NCBI GenBank assembly: GCA_000990305.1
Contig: LBPR01000003.1
Coordinates: 3,208-53,316 of the forward strand
Length of the DNA stretch: 50,109 nt
Direction of reading: 5' to 3'
Origin: Candidatus Roizmanbacteria bacterium GW2011_GWC2_34_23
Lineage (GTDB): Bacteria; Patescibacteriota; Microgenomatia; UBA1406; GWC2-37-13
Below are positions 15,418 to 24,074 of this stretch, piece after piece. The notes beneath the pieces were generated by a model. It did no database searches, had not been told where the DNA came from, and was given only the letters and a program-made list of their open reading frames with translations. The position numbers were made by a program, and so were the translations under genes. Every line of letters starts with the position of its first letter. Within the stretch, counting starts at the first letter, position 1.

Positions 15418-15969
15418 ATGGTTGATCAAACTCAAATTGCCGGTCCTGTGCCAAAATGGTATGTCATCCATATTCAAACCAGTTATGAAGGACGGGTTAA
15501 ACAGGCACTTGAACAGAGAGTCAAAAGCTTAGGAGTTGAAGATAAAATTTTTGAAATCGTTATTCCAACCAGAGAAATAATTGTTGTCAAAAAAGGCAAA
15601 AAAACAAAAGCTACGGAAAAAGTTTTCCCAGGTTATATTTTGGTTAAGATGATTTTGAATGACGATTCTTGGTTAGTGGTAAGGACGACCGAAGGAGTGA
15701 CCGGATTTGTCGGTGCCGGACTAAAGCCCACCTCAATTTCTGACAAAGAAGTCGAGGCGATCATGAAGTTCGTCAAACAAGAACAGCCAAAGTTTAAGTC
15801 TAAATTTTCTATTGGGGAAGCTGTTAAAATCACAGACGGACCTTTTTCTGATTTTCTTGGGAGTATTCAAGAGATTGATGAAGAAAAAGGAAAGATTAAA
15901 GTGCTGGTTTCAATATTTGATCGAGAGACACCGGTAGAATTAGACTTCCTACAGGTGACTAAATTATAA
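15418..15969 (+). CDS. nusG: Transcription termination/antitermination factor NusG
   Basis: 183 residues. The NGN domain has PKWYVIHIQTSYEGRVKQAL and KVFPGYILVKMILNDDSW, then VRTTEGVTGFVGAG. The KOW domain has FSIGEAVKITDGPFSDFLGS. NusG binds RNA polymerase and couples transcription with translation, which is relevant to the attenuator at 32868-33021. The start fits the family length. Confidence 0.95.
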   Translation: MVDQTQIAGPVPKWYVIHIQTSYEGRVKQALEQRVKSLGVEDKIFEIVIPTREIIVVKKGKKTKATEKVFPGYILVKMILNDDSWLVVRTTEGVTGFVGAGLKPTSISDKEVEAIMKFVKQEQPKFKSKFSIGEAVKITDGPFSDFLGSIQEIDEEKGKIKVLVSIFDRETPVELDFLQVTKL

Positions 15970-16093
15970 ATTAACCTAATTAATCTAATTATTCTAATTG
16001 ATCTAAAAAATAACCAATAACCAATTGAAATCTGGGATTTGGAGTTTTTTTAGGTTAATTAGGTCAATTAGAAATTAGAAATTTTTTAAAGAA
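15970..16093. repeat. AT-rich intergenic inverted repeat before rplK
   Basis: TTAACCTAATTAATCTAATT and TTAGGTTAATTAGGTCAATT form an imperfect long stem around AACCAATAACCAATT. No gene. An L1-binding or leader role cannot be shown from the sequence. Confidence 0.5.
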
Positions 16094-16519
16094 ATGGCTA
16101 AGAAAATAAAAATTATTCTCAAATTAAACCTAGCGGCCGGCGAGGCAACTCCGGCCCCACCAGTTGGTCCTGCTTTAGGTCAGCACGGTGTACCGATCAT
16201 GGAGTTTATAAAAGAATATAACGCCAAAACGGCCAAAATGAAAGGTCAAATTATTCCGGCCGTTATTACTGTTTTTGAAGATAGAAGTTTTACTTTTATT
16301 ACTAAGTTGCCACCCGTTGCTGCAATGATAAAAAAGAGGTTAAACCTCCAAAAAGGCTCCGGAAAACCAAATACAGAAAAAGTGGGAAAATTAACAAAAG
16401 TTCAACTGGAAGAAATTGCTAAAGAAAAAATGGGAGATCTAAATGCAAATGATGTTCCGGCTGCTATGAAAATTGTTGCGGGGACTGCAAGATCAATGGG
16501 AATTGATGTTGAGTTATAA
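16094..16519 (+). CDS. rplK: 50S ribosomal protein L11
   Basis: 141 residues, the usual length. [40 protein letters not shown] and [20 protein letters not shown] are diagnostic. The C-terminal rRNA-binding domain ends [12 protein letters not shown]. Part of the GTPase-associated centre. Confidence 0.97.
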   Translation: MAKKIKIILKLNLAAGEATPAPPVGPALGQHGVPIMEFIKEYNAKTAKMKGQIIPAVITVFEDRSFTFITKLPPVAAMIKKRLNLQKGSGKPNTEKVGKLTKVQLEEIAKEKMGDLNANDVPAAMKIVAGTARSMGIDVEL

Positions 16520-16552
16520 CAATTATAACCATTATAAAAATTATATTTTCTT

Positions 16553-17371
16553 ATGGGTAAAGTCAAACCACGATTACTGGGAAATGAAGAGGTTGAAGAA
16601 AAACAGAAGAAAGAACAAAAAGCCAAGTCAATGGAAAAGAAAATGATGAAAAATAAGGAACAGGCAAATGCCGAACCCGCCTCCGTTCCGCCTGCGGCGG
16701 AACTACGGCGAGGCAAGGAAAAAAAATCAGCGAGTCGAACCGCCTCCGCTAAAGCTATGGCAGTCAGGGGTAAACATTATCAAGAAGCGAGAAAAAGGAT
16801 TGACAGAAATAAATATTATTCATTGGAGGAAGCTATTTTATTATTAAAAAAAATCAAACCACCTAAATTTGATCAATCAGTCGAGCTTCATTTTGTTATG
16901 GACGAAACGGGTCTAAAAGGGGAGATTGAACTACCATTTTCGACAGGAAAAACTGTTCGGGTAAAAGTCGTCGACGATAAATTTATTGAGGAATTTGAAA
17001 AAAGCCTGCCTGCCGGCAGGCAGGGCAAAATTGAGTTTGATGTTTTAGTCACTCATCCTTCTTTCATGCCAAAATTAGCTAAATTTGCTAAGGTTTTGGG
17101 TCCAAAAGGTCTTATGCCCAATCCTAAGGCGGGGACCGTTTCAACTAAACCGGAAGAAGTCGTCAAAAAATTTGAAAAGGGAATGTTACGCTGGAAGACT
17201 GAGGCAAAATTTCCTTTGATTCATCAAATGATTGGCAAGATTTCCTTTGAGGAAAAAAAATTAATTGCCAATGCGGAAAAATTTATTGAAGCCGTCGGCA
17301 AGACCCATATCAAAAACGCTTTCATTAAGACGACCATGAGCCCCTCAATTAAGTTAGAAATGTTAAAATAA
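16553..17371 (+). CDS. rplA: 50S ribosomal protein L1 with basic N-terminal extension
   Basis: 272 residues. The canonical L1 body begins near residue 69 (MAVRGKHYQEARKRIDRNKY) and contains the signature KFAKVLGPKGLMPNPKAGTV. The first 68 residues are Lys/Glu-rich and disordered; they include a palindrome-derived piece (16679-16720, SVPPAAELRRG). A second palindrome, CCTGCCTGCCGGCAGGCAGG at 17004-17026, adds LPAGRQG inside the body, next to EEFEKS and before KIEFDVLV, an outer loop of domain II. The L1 body could alternatively start at the internal ATG at 16757. No rplJ/rplL follows, unlike the usual order. Confidence 0.92.
   Translation: MGKVKPRLLGNEEVEEKQKKEQKAKSMEKKMMKNKEQANAEPASVPPAAELRRGKEKKSASRTASAKAMAVRGKHYQEARKRIDRNKYYSLEEAILLLKKIKPPKFDQSVELHFVMDETGLKGEIELPFSTGKTVRVKVVDDKFIEEFEKSLPAGRQGKIEFDVLVTHPSFMPKLAKFAKVLGPKGLMPNPKAGTVSTKPEEVVKKFEKGMLRWKTEAKFPLIHQMIGKISFEEKKLIANAEKFIEAVGKTHIKNAFIKTTMSPSIKLEMLK
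17004..17026. repeat. CCTGCCTGCCGGCAGGCAGG palindrome, copy 2 (inside rplA)
   Basis: Read in frame as LPAGRQG within an essential ribosomal protein. This shows the element is tolerated at the peptide level. Confidence 0.9.
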
Positions 17372-17378
17372 TTTAATA

Positions 17379-17412
17379 AGCCAATACAACTGCGTCAGTT
17401 GGATGAGGCTAA
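17379..17412. repeat. REP palindrome at the 3' end of the RAYT gene
   Basis: GCCAATACAACTGCGTCAGT, then TGGATGAGGC: a GCC/GGC-closed hairpin with an ACAACT/AGTTG stem. It contains the TAG stop of the transposase gene. The second copy is at 18145-18180 in the same orientation. Confidence 0.8.
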
Positions 17413-18047
17413 TCGATCATTAATTTTTTTATATGTTTTAGTTTTTTTTGGTAATCCTTGTTATCTTCAACAAATTTTTTATAGTCTAAGCAAGAATCTA
17501 TAGATATCTCCTTAATATATTCTTTTAAATATTTTTCATTACTTATTAAATCTTTGTATGATGATAAATTCCAATCCTCAGGATTATCAACTAAATAATT
17601 AGTGGTTGGATTTAAGTGGATATAACGTGAAACGTGTAATAGATGTTCGTTGCTTTCTATTATTACTGATTTAAATCTAGATTGCCACAAAGGTCCTTTT
17701 CGATTATTTTTTATATTAAAATATCGGGTAAAACTACTTTCAACATTATTAATATATTTTGAAAATTTATTAGCATGAATAATTTTTACCAATAGATGAT
17801 AGTGGTCTGGCATAATACAATAAGAAATTATTTTAGCTATAGAATTATCTTTTGGAATCAATAAATTAGTGTGTAATGAATTTTTTCTTAAATAGACAGA
17901 AAGACTTATTTTTGTTTTTAAATCATTATAATAATCTAAAGTATCAATAAATTTTAAACTATTCTTGGACTTAGCAAAAATCCCAAAATTAGCAATGCTT
18001 TTATTAAAAACGTGATAAAAACAGTCATCATAAAATTTATTTCTCAT
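17409..18047 (-). CDS. REP-associated tyrosine transposase (RAYT, Y1/IS200-like)
   Basis: 212 residues. The fold signature is present in order: YHVFNKSIANFGIF at the N terminus, SYCIMPDHYHLLVKI (the HxH metal motif HYH), SSFTRYFN with the likely catalytic Tyr, GPLWQSRFKSVIIE and HVSRYIHLNPT. RAYTs are single-strand DNA transposases that act on REP hairpins. Here the gene is bracketed by two REP palindromes (17379-17412 and 18145-18180), as expected. It is a plausible source of some of the dispersed palindromes in this genome. The gene looks intact. Confidence 0.9.
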   Translation of the reverse strand: MRNKFYDDCFYHVFNKSIANFGIFAKSKNSLKFIDTLDYYNDLKTKISLSVYLRKNSLHTNLLIPKDNSIAKIISYCIMPDHYHLLVKIIHANKFSKYINNVESSFTRYFNIKNNRKGPLWQSRFKSVIIESNEHLLHVSRYIHLNPTTNYLVDNPEDWNLSSYKDLISNEKYLKEYIKEISIDSCLDYKKFVEDNKDYQKKLKHIKKLMID

Positions 18048-18079
18048 ATAAATTAATTTTTAAACATATAAAAGAGTTT

Positions 18080-18112
18080 GTCAACCGCTTATAACCTACA
18101 AAAGTAGTCCAA
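18080..18112. repeat. CGCTTATAACCTACAAAAGTA repeat, copy 2
   Basis: Nearly identical to 12523-12560 (one C/T difference in the CAATCGC/CAACCGC part). It lies upstream of the RAYT gene. Confidence 0.8.
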
Positions 18113-18144
18113 CGGATTATTAGAAAGCTATTAATTTAACGATA

Positions 18145-18180
18145 TGCCAATACAACCGCGTAGGTTGTATGAGGCTAAAT
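18145..18180. repeat. REP palindrome at the 3' end of the cytidylate-kinase-like gene
   Basis: GCCAATACAACCGCGTAGGT, then TGTATGAGGC. ACAACC and GGTTGT form a perfect stem closed by GCC/GGC. The TAG stop of the next gene lies inside it. Confidence 0.85.
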
Positions 18181-18834
18181 TTTGAATTTTCTCTTCGCTA
18201 GATCGATAATAATATTTGTGGCATCTTCTATCGTAATATCCGATCCAGTTCTGATGACTAAATCATAGTGGTAGGCTTTGCAGTGATTATGATTAAAAAG
18301 TGATTCAACAAAATCCCTTCTTTCTTTATCTGATTCCTCAATTCTTTTTATTGCTTCTGGTCTTGAAATGTGTTCATAGGTCATCTGCCAAATAATTCGT
18401 TGGTCCAATTGACAGATCATTCTGACATTTAACATATGAGGAAAAAGAAAGTTACCACCTCGTCCAAGAATGATTGAATAGCCTTTTAAACCGACCAAAG
18501 TCATAACCTTAATTAAATGTCGTTGATATCCGGAAAGGTGAGCAAATCTTTTCCCAAAAGTTTTAGTCGTAACAATATCAGCTAACGGCAGTCTTTTTGG
18601 GTCAATAGAGCTAATTAATTCTTCTTCTAAAACTTTATCTTTAGCAATTTTGTCAATCAGTTCATGATCATAGACCTTCCAAGGTTTCCCCAACTGTGAA
18701 GCAATTAAATTAGCGGTTGATTTTCCTCCGCTTCCCATTTCGCGGGAGATAGTAATAAGCGGCAGAGAACCTCTGTATTCACCCTTTCTATGAGGAAAAA
18801 AATTCTTTTGAAAAATTTTGTAAAATTTTTCCAT
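18175..18834 (-). CDS. Cytidylate-kinase-like (Cytidylate_kin2) protein
   Basis: 219 residues. LPLITISREMGSGGKSTANL is a P-loop variant (GSGGKS) typical of the Cytidylate_kin2 family. KPWKVYDHELIDKIAKDK, then SIILGRGGNFLF, then EHISRPEAIKRIEESDKERR (the LID Arg region) and YDLVIRTGSDITIEDA follow the family order. It probably phosphorylates a nucleotide or a related small molecule; the exact substrate is not certain for this branch. The true cmk is usually elsewhere. The start at ATG 18834 is followed by MEKFYKIFQKNFFPHRKG. Confidence 0.8.
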   Translation of the reverse strand: MEKFYKIFQKNFFPHRKGEYRGSLPLITISREMGSGGKSTANLIASQLGKPWKVYDHELIDKIAKDKVLEEELISSIDPKRLPLADIVTTKTFGKRFAHLSGYQRHLIKVMTLVGLKGYSIILGRGGNFLFPHMLNVRMICQLDQRIIWQMTYEHISRPEAIKRIEESDKERRDFVESLFNHNHCKAYHYDLVIRTGSDITIEDATNIIIDLAKRKFKI

Positions 18835-18885
18835 GGATTATAAGTTTTATAACAATTATAATGATTATAACATTTATTAAATCAT

Positions 18886-19377
18886 ATGGACTATCTAGTC
18901 AACAAAGAAAGCCAATTTTGGTCTTATCTTTCCCAAGGTCAACGCGATCTTCTTGAGGAAGGTTTATATTTAATGGATGATGTTGTCCGAGATCAGGCCT
19001 ATCAGTTTAAAGACTATTCTTTTTTGGTTTTTCCGTTTGCCAAGGCCTATGAAGGATTTTTAAAGCAGATATTCAGAGACAAAAAACTAATCAGCCGCCT
19101 TGATTATATTTCTGATCATTTAAGGTTGGGAAAATTAATGTCACCAAATTTAATCGGAAAATTAGGGCCGGACTCTCTTTATTTAAAAATAGAAAACGGG
19201 TATTCTAAAGAGTTAGCTGAAAAAGTTTGGAATGTCTGGAAAAACGGACGCAACCAAATCTTTCACTATTTTCCCCATAATATTAAAGCAATAACTTTTA
19301 GCGAATCCAGAGGAATTTGTATGGATATTTTAAGGACGATGGAGGAAGTGTATGAAAAGTTAGAATTCAAAAGTTAG
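18886..19377 (+). CDS. HEPN-domain protein, RnlA/LsoA-like
   Basis: 163 residues, all helical by composition. YSFLVFPFAKAYEGFLKQIF resembles the HEPN-like domain of RnlA/LsoA RNase toxins. WNVWKNGRNQIFHYFPHN contains RNQIFH, fitting the Rx4-6H catalytic motif of HEPN ribonucleases. The full RnlA N-terminal repeats are absent, and no antitoxin gene is adjacent. It could be an orphan toxin, a defence RNase or a non-toxic HEPN protein. Upstream is an AT-rich stem (18838-18880). Confidence 0.6.
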   Translation: MDYLVNKESQFWSYLSQGQRDLLEEGLYLMDDVVRDQAYQFKDYSFLVFPFAKAYEGFLKQIFRDKKLISRLDYISDHLRLGKLMSPNLIGKLGPDSLYLKIENGYSKELAEKVWNVWKNGRNQIFHYFPHNIKAITFSESRGICMDILRTMEEVYEKLEFKS

Positions 19378-19471
19378 AATTCAAAAGTAAAAGTAAAAAG
19401 TCAAAAGTTTTATACTTTTTAATTTTGACTTTCATTTTTGACTTTTGCCTTTTGAATTTTTATTTAACACT
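19378..19471. repeat. AT-rich intergenic palindrome before the P-type ATPase
   Basis: CAAAAGTAAAAGTAAAAAGT and ACTTTCATTTTTGACTTTTG form an imperfect stem around TTTTATACTTTTT. It is a same-style hairpin to those at 10046 and 15311. Confidence 0.6.
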
Positions 19472-22078
19472 ATGAAAGGATTAACGTCTTCTCAGGTTTC
19501 TCAATTTCTAACTCAATACGGTTTTAATATCATTGCGGAGCAAAAGAAAAAATCAATCTTCATTAAATTCTTTGAACAGTTTAATAACTTTTTGACTATT
19601 TTACTGATAGGAGCTGCGATGCTTTCGTATATTTTAGGAGAAACCCTTGACGGAGGATTGATAATTGGAATAGTAATTCTTAATGGACTTTTCGGTCTTT
19701 ATCAAGAAGCAAAAGCTGAAGAATCTTTGGCGGTTTTAAAAAAAATGACGGTCACAAAAGTAAGAGTTATTCGTGATGGAAAAGAGATAGAAATTGACAG
19801 TAAATTTTTGGTTCCAGGTGATTTAGTCTATTTGGAAGAGGGAATAAAAGTTCCAGCAGATGGATATGTTACCAAATCAATTAATTTGGAAGTAAATGAA
19901 TCAGCGCTTACTGGTGAGTCTTTTCCTGTTATTAAGATCGAAAAAGAAGAGGTTTTTTCAGGAACGATCGTTGCTAAAGGTAGAGGATATATAGTAATAA
20001 CAAAAACTGGAGATAAAACAAAGTTTGGAGAAATTGCTCATAACCTGTCTTCGATTGAAGATGGAATAACCCCTTTACAAAAAAAATTAGCCGACCTAAC
20101 AAGAATTATTGGAATAGGCGGAATAGCTCTTTCGATAATTGTTTTTTTAGTTTCAATGCTTGAGGGAACCGGTTATTTCCCGGCATTTTTATTATCAGTT
20201 TCTTTGGCCGTTGCCGTAGTTCCGGAGGGTTTACCGGCCGTTATGACAATTACTTTGGCTATAGGGATGAAAAAAATGGCTGGAAAAAAGGCGATTATTC
20301 GAAAACTTTCAGCTATCGAAGCTTTGGGAAGTATCACTTTAATTGCAACTGATAAAACAGGAACGTTAACGACCAATAAAATGCAGGTGAAAGAAGTTTG
20401 GACAGATGGAATTAGATATAATCAGATACAATTAGATAAAACCAGTCAACATAAAACCGATTCCATCCAATTAAATCCGATTTCATCCGATTCTATCAAA
20501 GACCCGTTCTCTCTTTTGCTTTTAAACGGAATTCTCTGTTCCACCGCTTCACTTGTTTATATCCACGATCATGGTAGTTGGGATGTCTTAGGTGATCCAA
20601 CCGAGGGGGCATTATTGTTTATGGCCCAAAAACAAGGATTAAATATTGAAGAGATCCGGAAGGAATGGCAGTTGATTGATGAAAAACCTTTTGACAGCGT
20701 GACGAAGATGATGAGCGTTGTTGTTAGGAGAAGACTGTCTTCGTACGAAGACAGTCTTCAATATGTTTTTTCCAAAGGTGCCCCCGAATCAATTATTAAC
20801 ATCTGTAAATTAACAAATGATGAAAAAAAGAAGATAAAAAAACAGGTTGACCGATGGGCAGAGCAGGGGTTAAGAGTACTTGCATTCGGATACAAACAGA
20901 TAGAATCGGATAAAATCAGACAAAGTCAGATACAATCAAAAAAAACCGATTCCATCCGATTAAATCCAATTATATCTGATTTCATCTTTCTCGGGATGGT
21001 TGCCATCCATGACGCACCCCGTCCCGAAGTACGAGATGCAGTTCTCAAAGCAAAAAATGCCGGAATTAAGGTTGTAATGATAACTGGAGATAATGAAAAA
21101 ACAGCTGAGGCAATCGGGGTTTCAAGCGGTCTAATAAAATTTGGCGATGAGATATTAACCGGTTTTCAACTTGAAGAATATAATGATGATGAACTGTTAA
21201 AAATATTACCGAGAGTTAAAATATTTGCCCGGACCAATCCTTTTCAAAAGCATAGAATTGTTTCCCTATATCAAAGACTGGGTGAGATCGTAGCCGTTAC
21301 TGGAGATGGGGTAAATGATGCAATCGCCCTAAAACAGGCTGACGTGGGCGTGGCGATGGGGCTTGTTGGAACTGATGTTGCCCGCGAGACGGCAGATATG
21401 GTGGTCACAGATGACAACTTTGCCACAATTATCACGGCCATAGAAGAAGGAAGAAATATAATCAATAGTATAAAAAACGCTATTAAATACTTATTATCAT
21501 GTAATGTCTCGGAGGCAATTGCTTTAATAATTGGACTTATTTTAGGATTACCAACCTTATTTTATCCAATCCAACTTTTATATATTAATTTAGTGACAGA
21601 CGGTCTGCCGGCTTTAATATTAGCATTTGCTCCTCGGGACGCTGGTTTAATGTCAATCACCCCAGAAAAAGAAATGGTTTTGTTAAAGAATAAGGATCAA
21701 TCATACATTGGAGCGGTTGGGATAGTAGGGGCGATTCTTGTAATTACCTCTTATTTTATTTTTGCCGGTCAAAAATTAGGAGGAACAGCCGCCTTTTCAG
21801 TTTTAACGATCATTCAGTCTTTTGTCTTTATTGATCTCTGGCTAAGCCATCGTCATATTCATGAAAATGTAAGACATCTTTTTTCACCTTTATTTATATT
21901 AGCTTTTATCATACCTTTGATATTTCAGTTCATTATTTTAAGCCATCCATTTTCAGCCGGGATTTTTAAAATCTTACCAGTTTCAACTCTGATTTATTTT
22001 GAATTTGTTGGCCTTTCAATATTGGTTTTAACGGGGATATTTATTGTGAAGAAGATGATAAAAATTAGAAATTCTTGA
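19472..22078 (+). CDS. P-type cation ATPase, P2A Ca2+-type
   Basis: 868 residues from ATG 19472 (MKGLTSSQVSQFL, the cation-ATPase N-terminal domain). Visible motifs: actuator TGES (about 147-150), M4 VVPEGLPAVMT, phosphorylation site DKTGTLT (D about 294), GAPESI, MITGDN, GDGVNDAIALKQADVG and M6 NLVTDGLPALIL. PEGLPA plus N..TD indicates Ca2+-type transport. Two long in-frame inserts of one palindromic family (20411-20500 and 20886-20988) lie in the nucleotide-binding domain. A shorter palindrome at 20731-20759 adds LSSYEDSLQ. The stop overlaps the convergent transketolase by 14 bp. Confidence 0.92.
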   Translation: MKGLTSSQVSQFLTQYGFNIIAEQKKKSIFIKFFEQFNNFLTILLIGAAMLSYILGETLDGGLIIGIVILNGLFGLYQEAKAEESLAVLKKMTVTKVRVIRDGKEIEIDSKFLVPGDLVYLEEGIKVPADGYVTKSINLEVNESALTGESFPVIKIEKEEVFSGTIVAKGRGYIVITKTGDKTKFGEIAHNLSSIEDGITPLQKKLADLTRIIGIGGIALSIIVFLVSMLEGTGYFPAFLLSVSLAVAVVPEGLPAVMTITLAIGMKKMAGKKAIIRKLSAIEALGSITLIATDKTGTLTTNKMQVKEVWTDGIRYNQIQLDKTSQHKTDSIQLNPISSDSIKDPFSLLLLNGILCSTASLVYIHDHGSWDVLGDPTEGALLFMAQKQGLNIEEIRKEWQLIDEKPFDSVTKMMSVVVRRRLSSYEDSLQYVFSKGAPESIINICKLTNDEKKKIKKQVDRWAEQGLRVLAFGYKQIESDKIRQSQIQSKKTDSIRLNPIISDFIFLGMVAIHDAPRPEVRDAVLKAKNAGIKVVMITGDNEKTAEAIGVSSGLIKFGDEILTGFQLEEYNDDELLKILPRVKIFARTNPFQKHRIVSLYQRLGEIVAVTGDGVNDAIALKQADVGVAMGLVGTDVARETADMVVTDDNFATIITAIEEGRNIINSIKNAIKYLLSCNVSEAIALIIGLILGLPTLFYPIQLLYINLVTDGLPALILAFAPRDAGLMSITPEKEMVLLKNKDQSYIGAVGIVGAILVITSYFIFAGQKLGGTAAFSVLTIIQSFVFIDLWLSHRHIHENVRHLFSPLFILAFIIPLIFQFIILSHPFSAGIFKILPVSTLIYFEFVGLSILVLTGIFIVKKMIKIRNS
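20411..20500. repeat. GAT-rich intragenic palindrome (family B), copy 1
   Basis: Units such as AATCAGATACAATTAGAT and the complementary ATCCGATTTCATCCGATTC are read as NQIQLDKTSQ...TDSIQLNPISSDSI. It lies in a loop of the ATPase nucleotide-binding domain. Confidence 0.85.
20731..20759. repeat. Short in-frame palindrome in the P-type ATPase gene
   Basis: AGACTGTCTTCGTACGAAGA, continuing CAGTCT: a perfect hairpin encoding RRLSSYEDSL. Confidence 0.8.
20886..20988. repeat. GAT-rich intragenic palindrome (family B), copy 2
   Basis: Read as QIESDKIRQSQIQSKKTDSI then RLNPIISDFI. The two halves are near inverse complements built from roughly 10-nt GATxxAATC units. A second copy within the same gene. 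Confidence 0.88.
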
Positions 22079-24044
22079 CTGCCTTGATGATCGCTTCGGC
22101 ATCAATTTCTTCAAGGCGAAGTAGTTCTTCAGGTGATCCGGAACGAGGGAGTTTGCGGACGCAAAGGTGAGAATAATTTTCAATTTTCAATTTACAATTT
22201 ACAATGACGTCAGTCACAGCTTCTCCGATGCCGCCGGCTGGATAATGATCTTCGACGACTATTACGTTCTTTATCTCTTTTGTCAATCGATTAATCGATT
22301 GTACATCCAAGGGTTTGACAGAATAACAATCAAGGACGACCGTCTCAACCCCTTGTTTTGCCAATTCTTTTTGGGCTTTTAACGCCTCGTGTAATGTCAC
22401 GCCGGCGGCGATTATCAAGGCATTAAAATTATTAGATTTTTTAATTACGGATTTCGGATTACGAATTTTGGAGTAGTGTATTTTTGATCCTCCTATTTTA
22501 AATTTTTCTTTTTCCCCATAAATCACCGGCGTTTCTTTTCGGTTTGTTCGAAGGTAAAAAAGTCCGTCCATATTCGCCATTATTTGTGTCAACCTGAAGG
22601 CAGATGTTGCATCAGCGGGGTAAAATATTGTGCTATCTAAGATACTGCGGAACATGGAAATATCTTCTAGTCCCATCTGCGATGGGCCGTCGGGTCCTAT
22701 CGAAACTCCACAATGCGAACCGACGATTTTTAGGTTGGGAGCAGAGTATTGAGCCATCCTTAGCTGATCAAACCCGCGGGTTAAAAAAGCGGCAAAGGTT
22801 GATGCAAAAGGAATAAATCCCAATTTTGACATTCCAAGAGCCGTCGTCATCATATTTTGTTCGGCAATAAACATCTCAAAATATCTTTCTGGAAATTTTT
22901 TGGCAAATTTTTCCGAATAAGTAGAATTAGACATCTCAGCGTCCAAGGCGACGATTTTTTCGTTAACCCCCCCCAAGGCAAGCAACGCATCACCATAAGC
23001 TAATCGGGTAGCAACTAAATCACCAAGTTTGTAATTTTCAATTTTCAATTTACAATTTTCATTGAATTTTAAATTTTTAATTTTCAATTTTGAATTAGGA
23101 ACCTCGATCTTTCCCTTCACGTTCAAATCAACCTTTCCCAGTTCTTTCAGTGCCGACTGTAACAAATCCTTTGGTAGCGGTTTCCCATGCCAGCCCTCTT
23201 TGTTTTCCAAAAACGAAACTCCTTTGCCTTTTATTGTGCGAGCGAGTAGCATTGTAGGTTTGTCAGATGAAATCGGATTTAATCGGATATAATCGGTTTT
23301 GTCTGATTCCATCTGACTTTGTCTGATTCTATCTGATTCTATCTGACTAAACGCTTGAAAGACTTGTTTAATATCATGCCCGTCGTCAACCGCAATCACA
23401 TTCCACCCAAATGCCTCAAATCTTTTTTTGTAAGTTTCCAAATCCCAACCGAGCATCGTTTCCGTACTTTGGCCAAGACGATTAATGTCAGCAATAGCAA
23501 TCAGATTATTAAGTTTGTAATGCGAGGCAATCTGGATCGCCTCCCAAACCTGGCCTTCAGCCATTTCAGAATCACCTAGCAAAACCCAAATCCTCGGCTC
23601 TCTGTCAATTTTTAATTTTTCATTTTTAATTTTTAACTTTATTCCCAGCGCCATCCCGACCCCGGCTGACAACCCTTGTCCCAACGACCCAGTCGCCACA
23701 TCGGCATATTTAAATCTGAAAGTCGGATGACCTTCTAAATCAGAATTTATTTTTCGTAACTGCATTAATTCCGGATATGAGATAGCTCCAGCAGCGTGGT
23801 ATAATGAATAGATTAATGGAGAAGCGTGACCTTTGGAAAAAACAACCCGATCATTATTCAAACTCTGGACACCCTTGGGGTGGTTGAGGTCAGATTTTAA
23901 AAAACCGCCGAAAAAAAGCGTTGTCATCAGTTCAACGGCCGAAAGGGAAGTGGTCGGATGGCCGGATTTAGCTTCAGTCGTTGAAGTCAGAATATCATAT
24001 CGAATCAGTTGACAAAGTTTTTTTAATTTTTCAAAATCAGCCAT
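22065..24044 (-). CDS. tkt: Transketolase
   Basis: 659 residues, the fused N+C form. TPP- and metal-binding motifs: KSGHPTTSLSAVELM, GSLGQGLSAGVGMALG, the GDSEMAEGQVWEAI region, and in the pyrimidine domain LDAEMSNSTYSEKFA, MFIAEQNMMTTALGMSKLG and SIGPDGPSQMGLED. The C-terminal domain has VVEDHYPAGGIGEAV. It transfers two-carbon units in the non-oxidative pentose phosphate pathway and needs TPP, supplied by the 38922-42118 cassette. Several palindromic inserts are read in frame: 23262-23348 (family B), 23030-23090 (KLKIKNLKFNENCKLKIEN), 23600-23642 and 22170-22205. All lie in connecting loops. Confidence 0.95.
   Translation of the reverse strand: MADFEKLKKLCQLIRYDILTSTTEAKSGHPTTSLSAVELMTTLFFGGFLKSDLNHPKGVQSLNNDRVVFSKGHASPLIYSLYHAAGAISYPELMQLRKINSDLEGHPTFRFKYADVATGSLGQGLSAGVGMALGIKLKIKNEKLKIDREPRIWVLLGDSEMAEGQVWEAIQIASHYKLNNLIAIADINRLGQSTETMLGWDLETYKKRFEAFGWNVIAVDDGHDIKQVFQAFSQIESDRIRQSQMESDKTDYIRLNPISSDKPTMLLARTIKGKGVSFLENKEGWHGKPLPKDLLQSALKELGKVDLNVKGKIEVPNSKLKIKNLKFNENCKLKIENYKLGDLVATRLAYGDALLALGGVNEKIVALDAEMSNSTYSEKFAKKFPERYFEMFIAEQNMMTTALGMSKLGFIPFASTFAAFLTRGFDQLRMAQYSAPNLKIVGSHCGVSIGPDGPSQMGLEDISMFRSILDSTIFYPADATSAFRLTQIMANMDGLFYLRTNRKETPVIYGEKEKFKIGGSKIHYSKIRNPKSVIKKSNNFNALIIAAGVTLHEALKAQKELAKQGVETVVLDCYSVKPLDVQSINRLTKEIKNVIVVEDHYPAGGIGEAVTDVIVNCKLKIENYSHLCVRKLPRSGSPEELLRLEEIDAEAIIKAVKNF
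23030..23090. repeat. AT-rich in-frame inverted repeat in the transketolase gene
   Basis: GTAATTTTCAATTTTCAATT and its near complement encode SKLKIKNLKF...CKLKIENYKL between the N-terminal and pyrimidine domains. Shorter relatives at 22170-22205, 22437-22485 and 23600-23642 encode NCKLKIENY, RNPKSVIKKS and KLKIKNEKLKI. Confidence 0.75.
23262..23348. repeat. GAT-rich intragenic palindrome (family B), copy 3
   Basis: On the minus strand it reads QIESDRIRQSQMESDKTDYI then RLNPISSDKP, matching the ATPase and acetyl-CoA synthetase copies. Confidence 0.88.
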
Positions 24045-24074
24045 AGAGATAGTTTAACAAAAATTATTTTGAAT

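Noticed and set aside
17372-18180. Loss of rplJ/rplL caused by the RAYT insertion
   Set aside because: The downstream side carries unrelated genes on the opposite strand, and no fragment of rplJ is visible. The gene order may simply differ in this lineage.
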